Source: Loki-b32 sp964493385
GTDB taxonomy: Archaea > Asgardarchaeota > Lokiarchaeia > Sigyniarchaeales > SOKP01
NCBI GenBank assembly: GCA_964493385.1
Contig: CAZBNW010000012.1
Location: 1-37,833, forward strand
Direction: 5' to 3'
DNA: 37,833 nt
Below the pieces are notes generated by a model, which saw nothing but the letters and a program-made list of their open reading frames with translations, was not told the origin of the DNA and did no database searches. The translations under genes and the position numbers were made by a program. How positions within the stretch are numbered: position 1 is the first letter of the stretch; every line of letters begins with the position of its first letter. Positions 22,907-32,107 of this stretch are shown here, one piece after another.

Positions 22907-24478
22907 TTATTCATCTTGTATATACGGCTTTTCTAAATTTAAATGAATTTCTGCTTTCTTTAATTCTCTACCTAAATAATTTAAATGATAAACGTCTTTA
23001 GTTAAATTAGACTGAATGACATTTTTACTTAAAGCTTCGGCATTGTCCCCAATGAAAGTGTGGAGTAGCTGATCATCATTAGAGTAAAAGAGAGTGTAAA
23101 TTTTCTTAGAATAATGATTTGTGTAAATTCTAAAATATCCTTTATCATCCGGAATATAATCAGGCAGGCCCTTATCTACTGATATTGCATTAGTTTGATT
23201 TATAAGGGGTAATTTCTGATTTACTTTTCCTTTAGCCCTAAAAACTGAGATCCCTTGATTTATAGGAGGTGTTTTTTTATATTTCGCAACATAATTTAAT
23301 TTTATACTTTCTTTTAACTCTCTTACTCCTCCCATTAATTTCGTACTATGTTCGACGGTAAAAAGAATCCCCATATCCAGTTCAATTGCAATGCTTGCTA
23401 ATAGCCCATTAATTCCAACAGAATCAATATCCATAAGCTCGACTACGTTTGATATTCCAAAAAATAGAGGGAGTTCGAAATTTCTATATTTTTCTTCTGA
23501 AACCTTTTTTTTGTAGAAAAAATAGGCTTCTAAAGAATTGCATATTCCAGGACTAATTGGTGTTTCCAGCAATGGATCAGCAATTAATTTCTTAAAATCA
23601 TTATTTTGTAATTCATTTGTCAGCTTAAACAAGTTTTTAACACGAGTTTCAGGATCCTTTGGAAAATATGCATTCTTAACATTAGTAGGAAGTATAACAA
23701 TAGGAATGTTTTTAGGGAGATTTAAAAATTCTTTATAATTACCCAAATCTAAACTGAGAATAAGATCAATTCCTTCTTCAACAGCAGCATTTATCTCTTT
23801 GGAATCCATAGAATCTATACTTATTAATATATCAAAGTCAGATCTAATTAATTTGATTATTTCTTTAATTTTTTCTGGATTTGGTTTATTAGAGACACAT
23901 CCAATATCTATAATCTCTGCTCCAGAATTGATATAATGTTTTACTTTTTTTAGAATATTCCCATTGCTTTTTTCAGTACAGTTCACAATCTCGGCAATTA
24001 TAGGGGGTGGTAAATTCCTTCCAATTATGATATTAGATTTTTTTTCATTAAGGTAATATGTATGAGACTCTAGCTTGTTTTTGGCTGATATTAGTTGCGA
24101 ATTTACGATTTCAGTAAATTGACTTTCTCCTGAAATCTCTAGTAATCTATTTGCTGGTGTCTTATTAGATAATTCTAGACTTTCTAAATTTTTTAGAATG
24201 ACTGGTAAATCAGAGGCGAATTCCGGACCTTTTCTAACTTTTATTGAATATTTATCTTCTAAATTTTTTGAATCCCATTGAACAAAACCTGGCAATAATA
24301 TCATATCATAATTATTAATTTCTGTCTGTTCTAAGATTTTAGATGTTATAAGTTCTGTTAGAAATGCAGAAATGGATACTGGTGCTTTTATTACGGTAAT
24401 CTTATGCTCTCTAACAGGTTTAACAACCTTTTCTATTATTTTATAACTCTGTAGACCAGTAATTATAAGTATTTTAAT
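22907..24478 (-). CDS. Dihydropteroate synthase-related protein (archaeal, H4MPT pathway)
   Basis: About 523 residues. The central TIM barrel resembles dihydropteroate synthase (AEIVNCTEK, AEIIDIGCVSN, ISIDSM, ADPLLETP), as in the archaeal DHPS-related family (MJ0107-like), thought to condense the pterin with ribofuranosylaminobenzene phosphate. The first ATG is at 24304, but the frame is open for 58 more codons upstream. These encode a family-like N-terminus (IKILIITGL, SISAFLTELI, then YDMILLPGFV). The likely start is therefore ATT 24476-24478, with GTGAT (24483-24487) four bases before it, overlapping the stop of the upstream DUF1464 gene. The AUU start is inferred from homology and spacing. 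Confidence 0.82.
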   Translation of the reverse strand: MKILIITGLQSYKIIEKVVKPVREHKITVIKAPVSISAFLTELITSKILEQTEINNYDMILLPGFVQWDSKNLEDKYSIKVRKGPEFASDLPVILKNLESLELSNKTPANRLLEISGESQFTEIVNSQLISAKNKLESHTYYLNEKKSNIIIGRNLPPPIIAEIVNCTEKSNGNILKKVKHYINSGAEIIDIGCVSNKPNPEKIKEIIKLIRSDFDILISIDSMDSKEINAAVEEGIDLILSLDLGNYKEFLNLPKNIPIVILPTNVKNAYFPKDPETRVKNLFKLTNELQNNDFKKLIADPLLETPISPGICNSLEAYFFYKKKVSEEKYRNFELPLFFGISNVVELMDIDSVGINGLLASIAIELDMGILFTVEHSTKLMGGVRELKESIKLNYVAKYKKTPPINQGISVFRAKGKVNQKLPLINQTNAISVDKGLPDYIPDDKGYFRIYTNHYSKKIYTLFYSNDDQLLHTFIGDNAEALSKNVIQSNLTKDVYHLNYLGRELKKAEIHLNLEKPYIQDE

Positions 24479-25568
24479 CTAAATCACTTATGAGCTTTTC
24501 TTTTTCAAATGGAATAAAAATATCATCTAATATTGAACCAGTAGCTTCTTTTATTTTTAAATTATTAATTATTGGCTCGAATCTTCCCCTTAGAATTCCA
24601 TTAGCAATAAAAGCTGCCCCTTGAGCTGCTCGTTTTGCTATTTGACTAAATGATTTCATGATTCTTACCGGAGCAACATCATTTAATCCACGTATCATTT
24701 TTTCTCGAAAGTATGTTAAACTTGCTCCTCTTCCAGCTAATAATACCTCTTTTATTTTATCTTTAGATGAAAATGATGACGATATTCCAAAAACAGCTTT
24801 TTTCACACTTGATAAATAAGCTTTTAGAGCTAATTTAGTCTGTTCATCCTTCTCTGCTAGAAGCGTGATCTCTTTTAAGCTCAAATCGGAATACCCAGAA
24901 ATATAGGCAACTCCACCTTTGTAGATATTTTTCTTCTGGATATTTTTGATAAGATAAGCTAGCTCCCCATCTAGAGCTCCACATGCTCTAAAACCCATAA
25001 TATTTGACCCTCCTATTCCATCAATAATCTGACCATTTTCAATTGCCAAAACCGCTGTGAATCCATAACCAATTTCAACCATGATGAAATTTGTATTTTC
25101 TGTCGCGACTTTAAATCTTTCCATTTGATCTCTAATTCCAGTAACTGCAGTACAAATCTTATCTGCAGTACCCATATCAATTTTATTAATTTTTCGATAC
25201 TTAGGAACAGTAGGTAAATGCTTGACTCCAGGGACAATAATTCCTGGGATATTTTGAGCTTTAATTAATCTTAAAACCTCTCCCAGACCAACTAATTTAT
25301 TTTTTTCTTTCTGATCAAATTTTAATAAAGTAAAAAATATATCTTGTTCTGTTAATTCATGTACATCTTTTAAAGGAAGTCCAAACCCACTAGGAGCAAC
25401 CATTAGATCGACGTTCTCTACTGAATTAATGATCGTAATTGCTTTTTGAGGATCATTAATTAGTTCTTTAGTAGGTAAAGATGTGTCTAAAATTGTTTTA
25501 TTGTCCTCCAAACCGAAGAAATCCCATGATCTGCTACCAGGATCAACGCCTATAACTCTATACATCAA
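24474..25568 (-). CDS. DUF1464 family protein (acetokinase/ASKHA fold)
   Basis: 364 residues. The N-terminal VIGVDPGSRSWDFFG is a phosphate-1 loop of the actin-like ATPase/acetate-butyrate kinase superfamily. Further segments typical of this archaeal family are NVDLMVAPSGFGLPLK, LIKAQNIPGIIVPGV, a DMGTADKICTA helix and VLLAGRGASL near the C-terminus. Biochemical role unknown. Its stop overlaps the proposed start of the DHPS-related gene, implying co-transcription and a possible link with pterin synthesis. Confidence 0.78.
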   Translation of the reverse strand: MMYRVIGVDPGSRSWDFFGLEDNKTILDTSLPTKELINDPQKAITIINSVENVDLMVAPSGFGLPLKDVHELTEQDIFFTLLKFDQKEKNKLVGLGEVLRLIKAQNIPGIIVPGVKHLPTVPKYRKINKIDMGTADKICTAVTGIRDQMERFKVATENTNFIMVEIGYGFTAVLAIENGQIIDGIGGSNIMGFRACGALDGELAYLIKNIQKKNIYKGGVAYISGYSDLSLKEITLLAEKDEQTKLALKAYLSSVKKAVFGISSSFSSKDKIKEVLLAGRGASLTYFREKMIRGLNDVAPVRIMKSFSQIAKRAAQGAAFIANGILRGRFEPIINNLKIKEATGSILDDIFIPFEKEKLISDLD

Positions 25569-25646
25569 TCAGACTAATTGCATTAATACACTATAAAAGA
25601 TTCTATAATTCTATTTATTTTCTATTTTTTTTTAATAATTGCATTC

Positions 25647-25682
25647 AACTTAAACTATTTTTAGAATTTAACTTAAAACTAT
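25647..25682. repeat. Two near-identical 12-13-base direct repeats before rubrerythrin
   Basis: AACTTAAACTAT (25647-25658) and AACTTAAAACTAT (25670-25682) are 23 bases apart, between the divergent DUF1464 and rubrerythrin genes. They could be operator half-sites, or a chance product of AT-rich sequence. Confidence 0.35.
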
Positions 25683-25791
25683 AAAAACAGCGGAAATTTT
25701 TAATAAGTTAGTCTAAAATTGAAATCTTGTACTCTGATGAATGAAAACAAAGAGTATTAAATATTATAAAAAAAGGTGATAAAAGATTATT

Positions 25792-26316
25792 GTGAAAGTG
25801 TATGTGTGTAAAATATGTGGAGAAGCTTATATTGGAGAAGAAGCACCAAGTCGATGCCCCTTTTGCGGAGCATTTAAAAAATATTTCGTAGAATCGACAG
25901 AATATGATGATACAGGGGCTTGGGATGTTGAATTAAATGAAAAAGATAAAGCTAATGCTGAAAAAGCTTTAGAAGTCGAAGTATCTAACACTATTTTCTA
26001 TAAATGCGCTAGTAAAAAGACTCCAGAATTAGATGGTCAAAAGCTGTTTAAAATTCTAGCTAAAGTGGAACAAGAACACGCTGCTTGCTGGAAGAAAATT
26101 CTAAAGTTAGATAAAGTAGAATTCCCCAAATATGATAAATGCGCTCCTGAGTATACACCGAATTTAGAAGAATCACATAGCAGAGAAGATAGAGCTATAA
26201 AGTTTTACGGTCAAGCAGCAGCGGAAGCTCAAAATCCCCGCGTAAAAGAAATATTTCAAGCTTTTGTCGAAGTTGAAACAGATCATCTCCATTTATCTGA
26301 AGAGAGGTTAAAATAA
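25792..26316 (+). CDS. Rubrerythrin with N-terminal rubredoxin domain
   Basis: 174 residues. Rubredoxin-like iron site: CKIC near residue 6 and CPFC near residue 22. A ferritin-like di-iron domain follows, with helices carrying EVEVSNTIFY, KVEQEHAACW, ESHSREDRAIKFY and FVEVETDHLHL, which supply the glutamate and histidine ligands. Such proteins reduce peroxide in anaerobes. The rubredoxin domain is at the N-terminus, the reverse of classical rubrerythrin. The start is GTG, with GGTGAT 11 bases upstream. The nearby glycyl radical enzyme is oxygen-sensitive, so a protective role fits. Confidence 0.88.
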   Translation: MKVYVCKICGEAYIGEEAPSRCPFCGAFKKYFVESTEYDDTGAWDVELNEKDKANAEKALEVEVSNTIFYKCASKKTPELDGQKLFKILAKVEQEHAACWKKILKLDKVEFPKYDKCAPEYTPNLEESHSREDRAIKFYGQAAAEAQNPRVKEIFQAFVEVETDHLHLSEERLK

Positions 26317-26417
26317 TTGGTTTCCTTTATTATCTTTTTTTTTTTAATTAATAATTTATTAATATTAATTTGAAATTTTATAATTTGTAATTAATTTGAA
26401 AATTATGGGGATATTAA

Positions 26418-28904
26418 ATGAGTAAAACTGGAAGAAAATTACCACAATATAAAATTGCTGAGCCTTATAATCTCTCTCCACGACAAAAATGGTTAAGAGA
26501 TTATTATTTTAAGGGATTAGAGAGAGAGTGGAATAATCAATATTCATCGTTTACAACTGGAACAGACTGGGATATTGTTTTTCATGAGGGAGATTTTTAT
26601 ATAAATCCTGAAGTACTTTATTATATTCAGATGATGGGGAAAAATGATAGAGGTGTATTTGCTTCATCTTTTAGATCAATGGCTATACCAGTTGGGTTAC
26701 CAGATAATTTTTGGGAATTATCTTTACCAGAACGTAGAGCCATATTTTTGGAAAAAGTTATGCTTGACTATATTCCTCAAGAAATCATTTCAGAAAATGA
26801 TTTAATCGCAGGTGGGAGATTTAATACACAATTAAGTAAATGTTTTAATAAGGAAGAAGCGAGAGAATATTGGAAAAAAAACATAAGAAATCGAGAAGCA
26901 ATTTTTAAATATCATAAATCTGGTTTCGGAAATCTAGGAGCAATACCAGGGCATATTATACCTGATTATGAAACAATAATAAAGAAGGGATTTAAATATA
27001 TATATGAAAAAGCTATAAAGACATACAATAAACTTAGTGAAGATGAAAAAGCTGGTGTAAAAGGAGGAGAACTCAGAGCAATGATGATTTCAGCAGAAAT
27101 CTCAAAGAAATTAGCAAAAAAGTATGTAGAGGAATGTCGAAGATTAAAAGGAGATGCAACAAAACCTGAAAGAGTTGAAGAACTTGAAGAAATGGCGAAA
27201 AATTTAGAAAAAGTACCATGGGAACCTGCTGAGACTTTTTGGCAAGGAATTCAAGCAATTTGGCTCATTCATATGTTAGTAATGGCTGAAGAGTCGTATC
27301 CAGGAGCGGGCCTCTCTTTTGGAAGGATTGATAAGTACCTATGGGATTTGTATAAAAAGGATGTTATTGATCAAAAAACAATCACTAAAGAGTTTGCGAA
27401 AGACATTTTAGGTAGTTTCTGGTTTCATTGTAATACTGTATATGATGCAATGATTAAAGTTGGTAAACAGGGAATAAACTCATCATTTGGTCAAATAATT
27501 ACCCTCTCTGGGTGTGGTCCAAACGGAGAGGATTTAACAAATGAACTTACATACACTATGCTTGAGGTTACAGATTCGTGGTATCCTAGCCTTGAACCTA
27601 AACCTAATGTAAGGACTCATAGAAATTCTCCTGATAAACTTTTAGATATTTTAGTAGATATGATTGCAAGAGCTCAGGGCTCTCCATTTATTCTGAATTT
27701 TGACGAGAGGAGTATTGCAGGATTGATTAAAGAAGGCATACCAAAAGAAGAAGCCTGGAATTATGGTGTAGTAGGGTGTCTGGAAAATACTATGCAAGGC
27801 AATGACAGAAGTGGTACTGTAAATTGCAATCCTAATTTAACTAAATCTATAGAGTTAACATTGTGGAATGGTAAAAATCTACCTGGAAATGATATCATAA
27901 CTAAACCTGGTGAACAAATTGGACCAGAAACGGGAGATGCTGAAAATTTTCAAACATGGGAAGAATTTTTTAACGCTTGGAAAGAACAAGTCAAATTTAT
28001 TATTAATTATACCGTAGATCTAAATAATTTATGTGAAGAACTTCGAGGAGATTTTATTTACACTCCCTACTTATCAACGATGGTTCGAGGATGTATAGAG
28101 CAAGGTTTAGATATTACAAATGGAGGTCCTGAATTGAGATTTATTACTGTTGAAGGAGTAGGATTTGCTACAACAGTAGATTCATTATTAGCAATTAAAA
28201 AGCTTGTATATGAAGATAAGAAATATACAATAGCACAGATTAAGGATGCCATTATGAATGACTTCAAAGGATATGAAGTAATGCAAACTTACTTAAGTAA
28301 TAAGGCTCCTAAATATGGAAACGATGAAGATGATAATGATGAATTAGCTAGAATGGTAATGGAAACATGGGCAGAAGAATGTTGGAAATATAAAACACCA
28401 ACTAATTATCAATATCGACCGGGAATGTTATCCTGGAACTATTGGGCTGGAGCTGACGCTGGCTACACAATAGCAACCCCAAATGGACGAAATAGGGGAT
28501 CATTTCTATCAAATGCTATTTGTCCAACCGATGGTGCTGATATAAAAGGACCTACAGCAGTTGCTAATTCTGTTGGTAATGTATTAGGAGGTAAAACTGA
28601 ATACGGAGAATATATTAATTATTTACCTAATGGAGCAAGTCATACAATTACATTTAATCCATCTATAATTAAAGATCCAGAACATAAAGAGAAATTCAAA
28701 GCTTTTTTGAAAGGTTATATAGAAAACGGAGGTACTGCTCTACAATTCAATATGCTCGATGCCGAGATGTTAAAAGATGCTCAAAAACATCCCGAAAATT
28801 ATAAGAATCTTTTAGTTAGAGTAACAGGCTATAACGCATATTTTACCGCAATAGGTAGAGAATTACAAAATGAAATTATCGCAAGAGAATCTCATAAAAT
28901 ATGA
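26418..28904 (+). CDS. Glycyl radical enzyme (Cys-x-Glu lyase/dehydratase/decarboxylase type)
   Basis: 828 residues. Glycyl radical motif RVTGYNAYF near the C-terminus (G804). The active-site loop has VVGCLENT with C454 and E456: the Cys-x-Glu pair of the eliminase and decarboxylase branches (dehydratases, choline lyase, arylacetate decarboxylases), unlike the double cysteine of pyruvate formate-lyase. Many conserved core segments are present (ETFWQGIQAIW, GCGPNGEDLTNELTY, EPKPNVR). Substrate cannot be told from the sequence. No small decarboxylase subunit or microcompartment gene is adjacent. The matching activase follows after about 100 bases. Confidence 0.9.
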   Translation: MSKTGRKLPQYKIAEPYNLSPRQKWLRDYYFKGLEREWNNQYSSFTTGTDWDIVFHEGDFYINPEVLYYIQMMGKNDRGVFASSFRSMAIPVGLPDNFWELSLPERRAIFLEKVMLDYIPQEIISENDLIAGGRFNTQLSKCFNKEEAREYWKKNIRNREAIFKYHKSGFGNLGAIPGHIIPDYETIIKKGFKYIYEKAIKTYNKLSEDEKAGVKGGELRAMMISAEISKKLAKKYVEECRRLKGDATKPERVEELEEMAKNLEKVPWEPAETFWQGIQAIWLIHMLVMAEESYPGAGLSFGRIDKYLWDLYKKDVIDQKTITKEFAKDILGSFWFHCNTVYDAMIKVGKQGINSSFGQIITLSGCGPNGEDLTNELTYTMLEVTDSWYPSLEPKPNVRTHRNSPDKLLDILVDMIARAQGSPFILNFDERSIAGLIKEGIPKEEAWNYGVVGCLENTMQGNDRSGTVNCNPNLTKSIELTLWNGKNLPGNDIITKPGEQIGPETGDAENFQTWEEFFNAWKEQVKFIINYTVDLNNLCEELRGDFIYTPYLSTMVRGCIEQGLDITNGGPELRFITVEGVGFATTVDSLLAIKKLVYEDKKYTIAQIKDAIMNDFKGYEVMQTYLSNKAPKYGNDEDDNDELARMVMETWAEECWKYKTPTNYQYRPGMLSWNYWAGADAGYTIATPNGRNRGSFLSNAICPTDGADIKGPTAVANSVGNVLGGKTEYGEYINYLPNGASHTITFNPSIIKDPEHKEKFKAFLKGYIENGGTALQFNMLDAEMLKDAQKHPENYKNLLVRVTGYNAYFTAIGRELQNEIIARESHKI

Positions 28905-29008
28905 AAAATTTTTATGTATTTTAATTAATTTTTTTATTGGTTAATGTCTAAATTTAGAGGATTTAAAATTTATTTACATTATTAAAACGATAGAAAAAAC
29001 TTAAGATA

Positions 29009-30010
29009 ATGGCGACATCTGAAGCTTTAATTTTTCAAATTCAGAAATTTTCAACTGAAGATGGTCCGGGCATCAGAACAACTGTATTTTTTAAACATTG
29101 CCCATTAAAGTGTATATGGTGCCATAATCCTGAATCTATACTCAAAACACCTCAACTTGAATGGTTTAAGCATAAATGTATTGGATGTAAGACATGCATA
29201 GAAACATGCCAAGAAAATGCATTATCTTTTGACAAGAATGGCTTACATATTGATAGAGAAATATGTAATAATTGTGGAGAGTGTGTAGTGGAATGTCCTT
29301 CTACGGCATTAAATATGTTAGGTAGATGGTGGAAGTTAGAAGATCTCTTCTATGAAATAGAAAAAGATAAAATTTATTATACTAAATCTAAGGGGGGAAT
29401 AACTGTTTCTGGTGGTGAACCCACACAACAACCTGATTTTGTAGCTAATTTTTTAAAAAAATGTAAGGAAAATGGAATATCTACTGCTATAGACACATGT
29501 GGATATGTATCTAAAATAGTTTATGAGCATATTTTGCCTTATGTCGATTTAGTACTTTTAGATTTAAAACATATAGACTCTAATAAGCATAAAGAGTATA
29601 CAGGAGTTCCTAATGAAGTAATATTGGAAAATTCCATTTGGATTTCTAAAAATTTAAAAAAAAATGGAAAAAAAATGTGGGTTAGAACTCCAATTATCCC
29701 CCACTATACTGCCACTGAAGAAAATATTAAAGGAATAGGAGAATTCATTGTAAATAAATTAGATAATTTCCCTGAAAGATGGGATCTTCTTTCCTTTAAT
29801 AATCTTTGTATCTCAAAATATGAGAGATTAGATATGGAATGGGTTTTAAAGGACGAGCCTTTAATGAATAAAAAAGAAATGGAATTTTTTTTCAAAATTG
29901 CAGAATCCACAGGTGTTAAAAAACCTCATTGGTCTGGACTGACAAAGAGAATAAATAATGATGAAAAAAATAGTAAAGGAATTAAAGAATCAAAATTACA
30001 ATCTTGTTGA
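29009..30010 (+). CDS. Glycyl radical enzyme activase (radical SAM, two extra Fe-S clusters)
   Basis: 333 residues. The radical SAM motif is C31-x3-C35-x2-C38 (CPLKCIWC). A ferredoxin insert follows with C57, C60, C63, C67 and C86, C89, C92, C96, giving two further [4Fe-4S] clusters as in activases of dehydratase and decarboxylase-type glycyl radical enzymes. SGGEPTQQ is the GGE SAM-binding motif. It abstracts a hydrogen from G804 of the upstream enzyme using SAM. Same strand and spacing indicate one operon. Confidence 0.93.
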   Translation: MATSEALIFQIQKFSTEDGPGIRTTVFFKHCPLKCIWCHNPESILKTPQLEWFKHKCIGCKTCIETCQENALSFDKNGLHIDREICNNCGECVVECPSTALNMLGRWWKLEDLFYEIEKDKIYYTKSKGGITVSGGEPTQQPDFVANFLKKCKENGISTAIDTCGYVSKIVYEHILPYVDLVLLDLKHIDSNKHKEYTGVPNEVILENSIWISKNLKKNGKKMWVRTPIIPHYTATEENIKGIGEFIVNKLDNFPERWDLLSFNNLCISKYERLDMEWVLKDEPLMNKKEMEFFFKIAESTGVKKPHWSGLTKRINNDEKNSKGIKESKLQSC

Positions 30011-30058
30011 TTATATAATTGAAAATCTATATCAAATAAATAAATAAATTAATGAATT

Positions 30059-30937
30059 ATGAGTGAAAATAATAATAAATTTGGCTGGAGATCTGAATTT
30101 TCAGATGAACTTATTGAATTCACCCAACCAGATATAATGGTAAAATTAATTTCAACAATAGATTCGCGTGGTTGGCCACATATTACGATGATTACATCAA
30201 ATCGGGCGATAAGTAAAGATCAAATTGTGTGGGGACAATTTTTTGCAGGTACTAGTAAGGAAAATGTGCAGAAAAATCCAAAGCAAGGAATTTTTTATAT
30301 GAATACGGAGCCTCCATTCAAGTTCATCCAAGTAAAAGCTGATTTTACTCAGACGAAAACTGAAGGAGAAGACCTTGAATATTTTAATCAAACAGAATTA
30401 ATGCGATATTTTACAGTTATGAACGTCTACAAAGTCTTTTATAATAAGGTTATTGCTGTGACTCCTGTTAGAGATTTACCACCTGGTAGTGTACCAAAAA
30501 AAATTATTAGAGCTATTATTAAAGAAGCAAAAACCAATCTAGAAGAGAAGCGATTAAATGTTATAGGATATAAGTTATTTACAGATCCCATAGGTGTTAG
30601 AGCAATTGCATATATTAATCCTTCTGACGGTTATCCTATAATTATTCCACATCTTCAACTAAATGCTGTTGATCATAATAGGCTCTTTTTCCCATTGATA
30701 GCTTTAAAGGAAGATTTGTTACAGATTCCTGTTAATTCAAAAGTTGCTGTAATTGGTGCTAACTTCGATATGGCCAGCCAAGTAGTTAAAGGAACGTTTA
30801 TAGGTATTCAAAAACTCGAAAATACTGAGTATGGATTAATAGATATTGAAGAAATCTATAATAGTTCTCCCCCTATTACTGGTAAAATTTACCCTGAAAT
30901 TGAAACAAGACCTAAGGTTAATAAATTTACACTTTAA
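30059..30937 (+). CDS. FMN split-barrel (pyridoxamine phosphate oxidase-like) protein, probably two-domain
   Basis: 292 residues. The N-terminal half has the split-barrel pattern ISTIDSRGWPHITMITSNRA with WGQFFAGTSKENVQKNPKQGIFY, typical of flavin-binding pyridoxamine phosphate oxidase-like proteins. The C-terminal half (about 165-280) repeats a similar beta pattern (AIAYINPSDGYPIIIPHLQ, SKVAVIGANF). It lies 48 bases after the activase gene, so it may be in the same transcript. A redox or cofactor-binding role connected with the glycyl radical enzyme's substrate is possible but not shown. Confidence 0.72.
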   Translation: MSENNNKFGWRSEFSDELIEFTQPDIMVKLISTIDSRGWPHITMITSNRAISKDQIVWGQFFAGTSKENVQKNPKQGIFYMNTEPPFKFIQVKADFTQTKTEGEDLEYFNQTELMRYFTVMNVYKVFYNKVIAVTPVRDLPPGSVPKKIIRAIIKEAKTNLEEKRLNVIGYKLFTDPIGVRAIAYINPSDGYPIIIPHLQLNAVDHNRLFFPLIALKEDLLQIPVNSKVAVIGANFDMASQVVKGTFIGIQKLENTEYGLIDIEEIYNSSPPITGKIYPEIETRPKVNKFTL

Positions 30938-31010
30938 ATTTTTTCTCATTCATAGAAAAATCCAAACTAGCAAACGAAGAAAATAATGAATATAACGTTA
31001 TTGAATAAAA

Positions 31011-31709
31011 ATGTTTAATTATCAAGATTTCGGGCTGAAAAAAGATAATTTATATGAAATTATAGCTACAACTTATTCTATTACAGAAGTTGGTAAAGAG
31101 ATTAAGCCTAATGCCTCATGTATGGGCATTAGAATGATTGAGGGAGAGCAAATACAAACATCGCCTTTCTATAGCACGACTACTTATAAAAATCTGAAAG
31201 AATATAGCACAATTGCGATTAATTTCGTCGATGATGTCTATTTATATGCTCTAGCAGCTTTAAAAGAACCAGATTCTCCTATTGGTTTGACAGATTTTCC
31301 TTCGAAATATTATGGTTTTAAACATTTAGAATCTAGTATGATGGATGTGCCTTATATAAAGAAAGCATGGGGAATTTTAATAGGTAGAGTTTCACAAGAA
31401 TTCCAGAAAATTAAAAGAGATGATTTAGGGGAAATTATTACACCAGTGTTTAAATTAGATGTTATTTTTTCTGAAAAACTTCAAGAATCTTATAAATTAT
31501 TTAATAGAGCAGATAATCTAGCTTTAGAAACGATTATTTTAGCAACTCGATTAAACGTTGCAAAAGAAAACCAAAACCAACCTCTATTTTTTAAAATCCA
31601 AGAAAAAATAATAGATCATATAGATAATATTAAAAGATTTGGAAAAAATGAAAAAGCACTAAAAACTATAGAATTAGTAAGTAAATATATTAGTAAGTTA
31701 AAGATTTAA
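31011..31709 (+). CDS. DUF447-like flavin-binding split-barrel protein
   Basis: 232 residues, single domain plus helical C-terminus. The N-terminal NLYEIIATTYS, NASCMGIRMIEG and TTTYKNLKEYSTIAINFVDD segments match the archaeal DUF447 pattern, a split-barrel fold related to FMN flavoproteins. From memory, DUF447 genes often neighbour methanopterin synthesis genes, and here it converges on mptD with a four-base overlap of the stop regions. Function unknown. Confidence 0.7.
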   Translation: MFNYQDFGLKKDNLYEIIATTYSITEVGKEIKPNASCMGIRMIEGEQIQTSPFYSTTTYKNLKEYSTIAINFVDDVYLYALAALKEPDSPIGLTDFPSKYYGFKHLESSMMDVPYIKKAWGILIGRVSQEFQKIKRDDLGEIITPVFKLDVIFSEKLQESYKLFNRADNLALETIILATRLNVAKENQNQPLFFKIQEKIIDHIDNIKRFGKNEKALKTIELVSKYISKLKI

Positions 31710-32101
31710 TCTTTTTCATGAATGTTTTCAATAAACATTAGTGGATATTCCAATTCATCGATCCATTCTACTTTTGCTACCACTTGCACTGATTCATACT
31801 CAACAATTATTTCTGCTCGGATTATTTTCCCCGTAATCTCATCATAATCAAATTCTGATGCTTTAGTACCAGAAATTTTTTCTCGATCTAAATGAATTTT
31901 TACAGATTTTATATAAGGTTGACATAAAATTGCAGTTTCAATTCCTTCTTCGATTGAATTAATTACTTTTTTGTCTGAAGTTATTGGAATACCACACAGA
32001 ATATGATAAAGAGATCCTAATTTGATACCTGTCTCAAAACAAGCTCTTTCTCTCTCTGTTAAATCAGGTGAAAAGAATATTTTTTCATTAGTTTTTGCCA
32101 T
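31706..32101 (-). CDS. mptD: Archaeal dihydroneopterin aldolase MptD
   Basis: 131 residues. The small archaeal aldolase of methanopterin synthesis converts 7,8-dihydroneopterin to 6-hydroxymethyl-7,8-dihydropterin. The segment ERACFETGIKLGSLYHILCGIPI near the N-terminus fits the MptD (DUF372) signature FExGIxLGxxYH, and length is usual for the family. It begins six bases after the mptG stop on the minus strand; the TGA of mptG with following T lies within a TGAT that may serve as its ribosome binding site. The assignment rests on motif memory plus context. Confidence 0.8.
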   Translation of the reverse strand: MAKTNEKIFFSPDLTERERACFETGIKLGSLYHILCGIPITSDKKVINSIEEGIETAILCQPYIKSVKIHLDREKISGTKASEFDYDEITGKIIRAEIIVEYESVQVVAKVEWIDELEYPLMFIENIHEKD

Positions 32102-32107
32102 TTAAAA

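Noticed and set aside
26367..26400. Repeated TTAATTTGAAA upstream of the glycyl radical enzyme gene
   Set aside because: Low-complexity AT sequence in which such repeats are expected by chance; no symmetry or spacing to support an operator.
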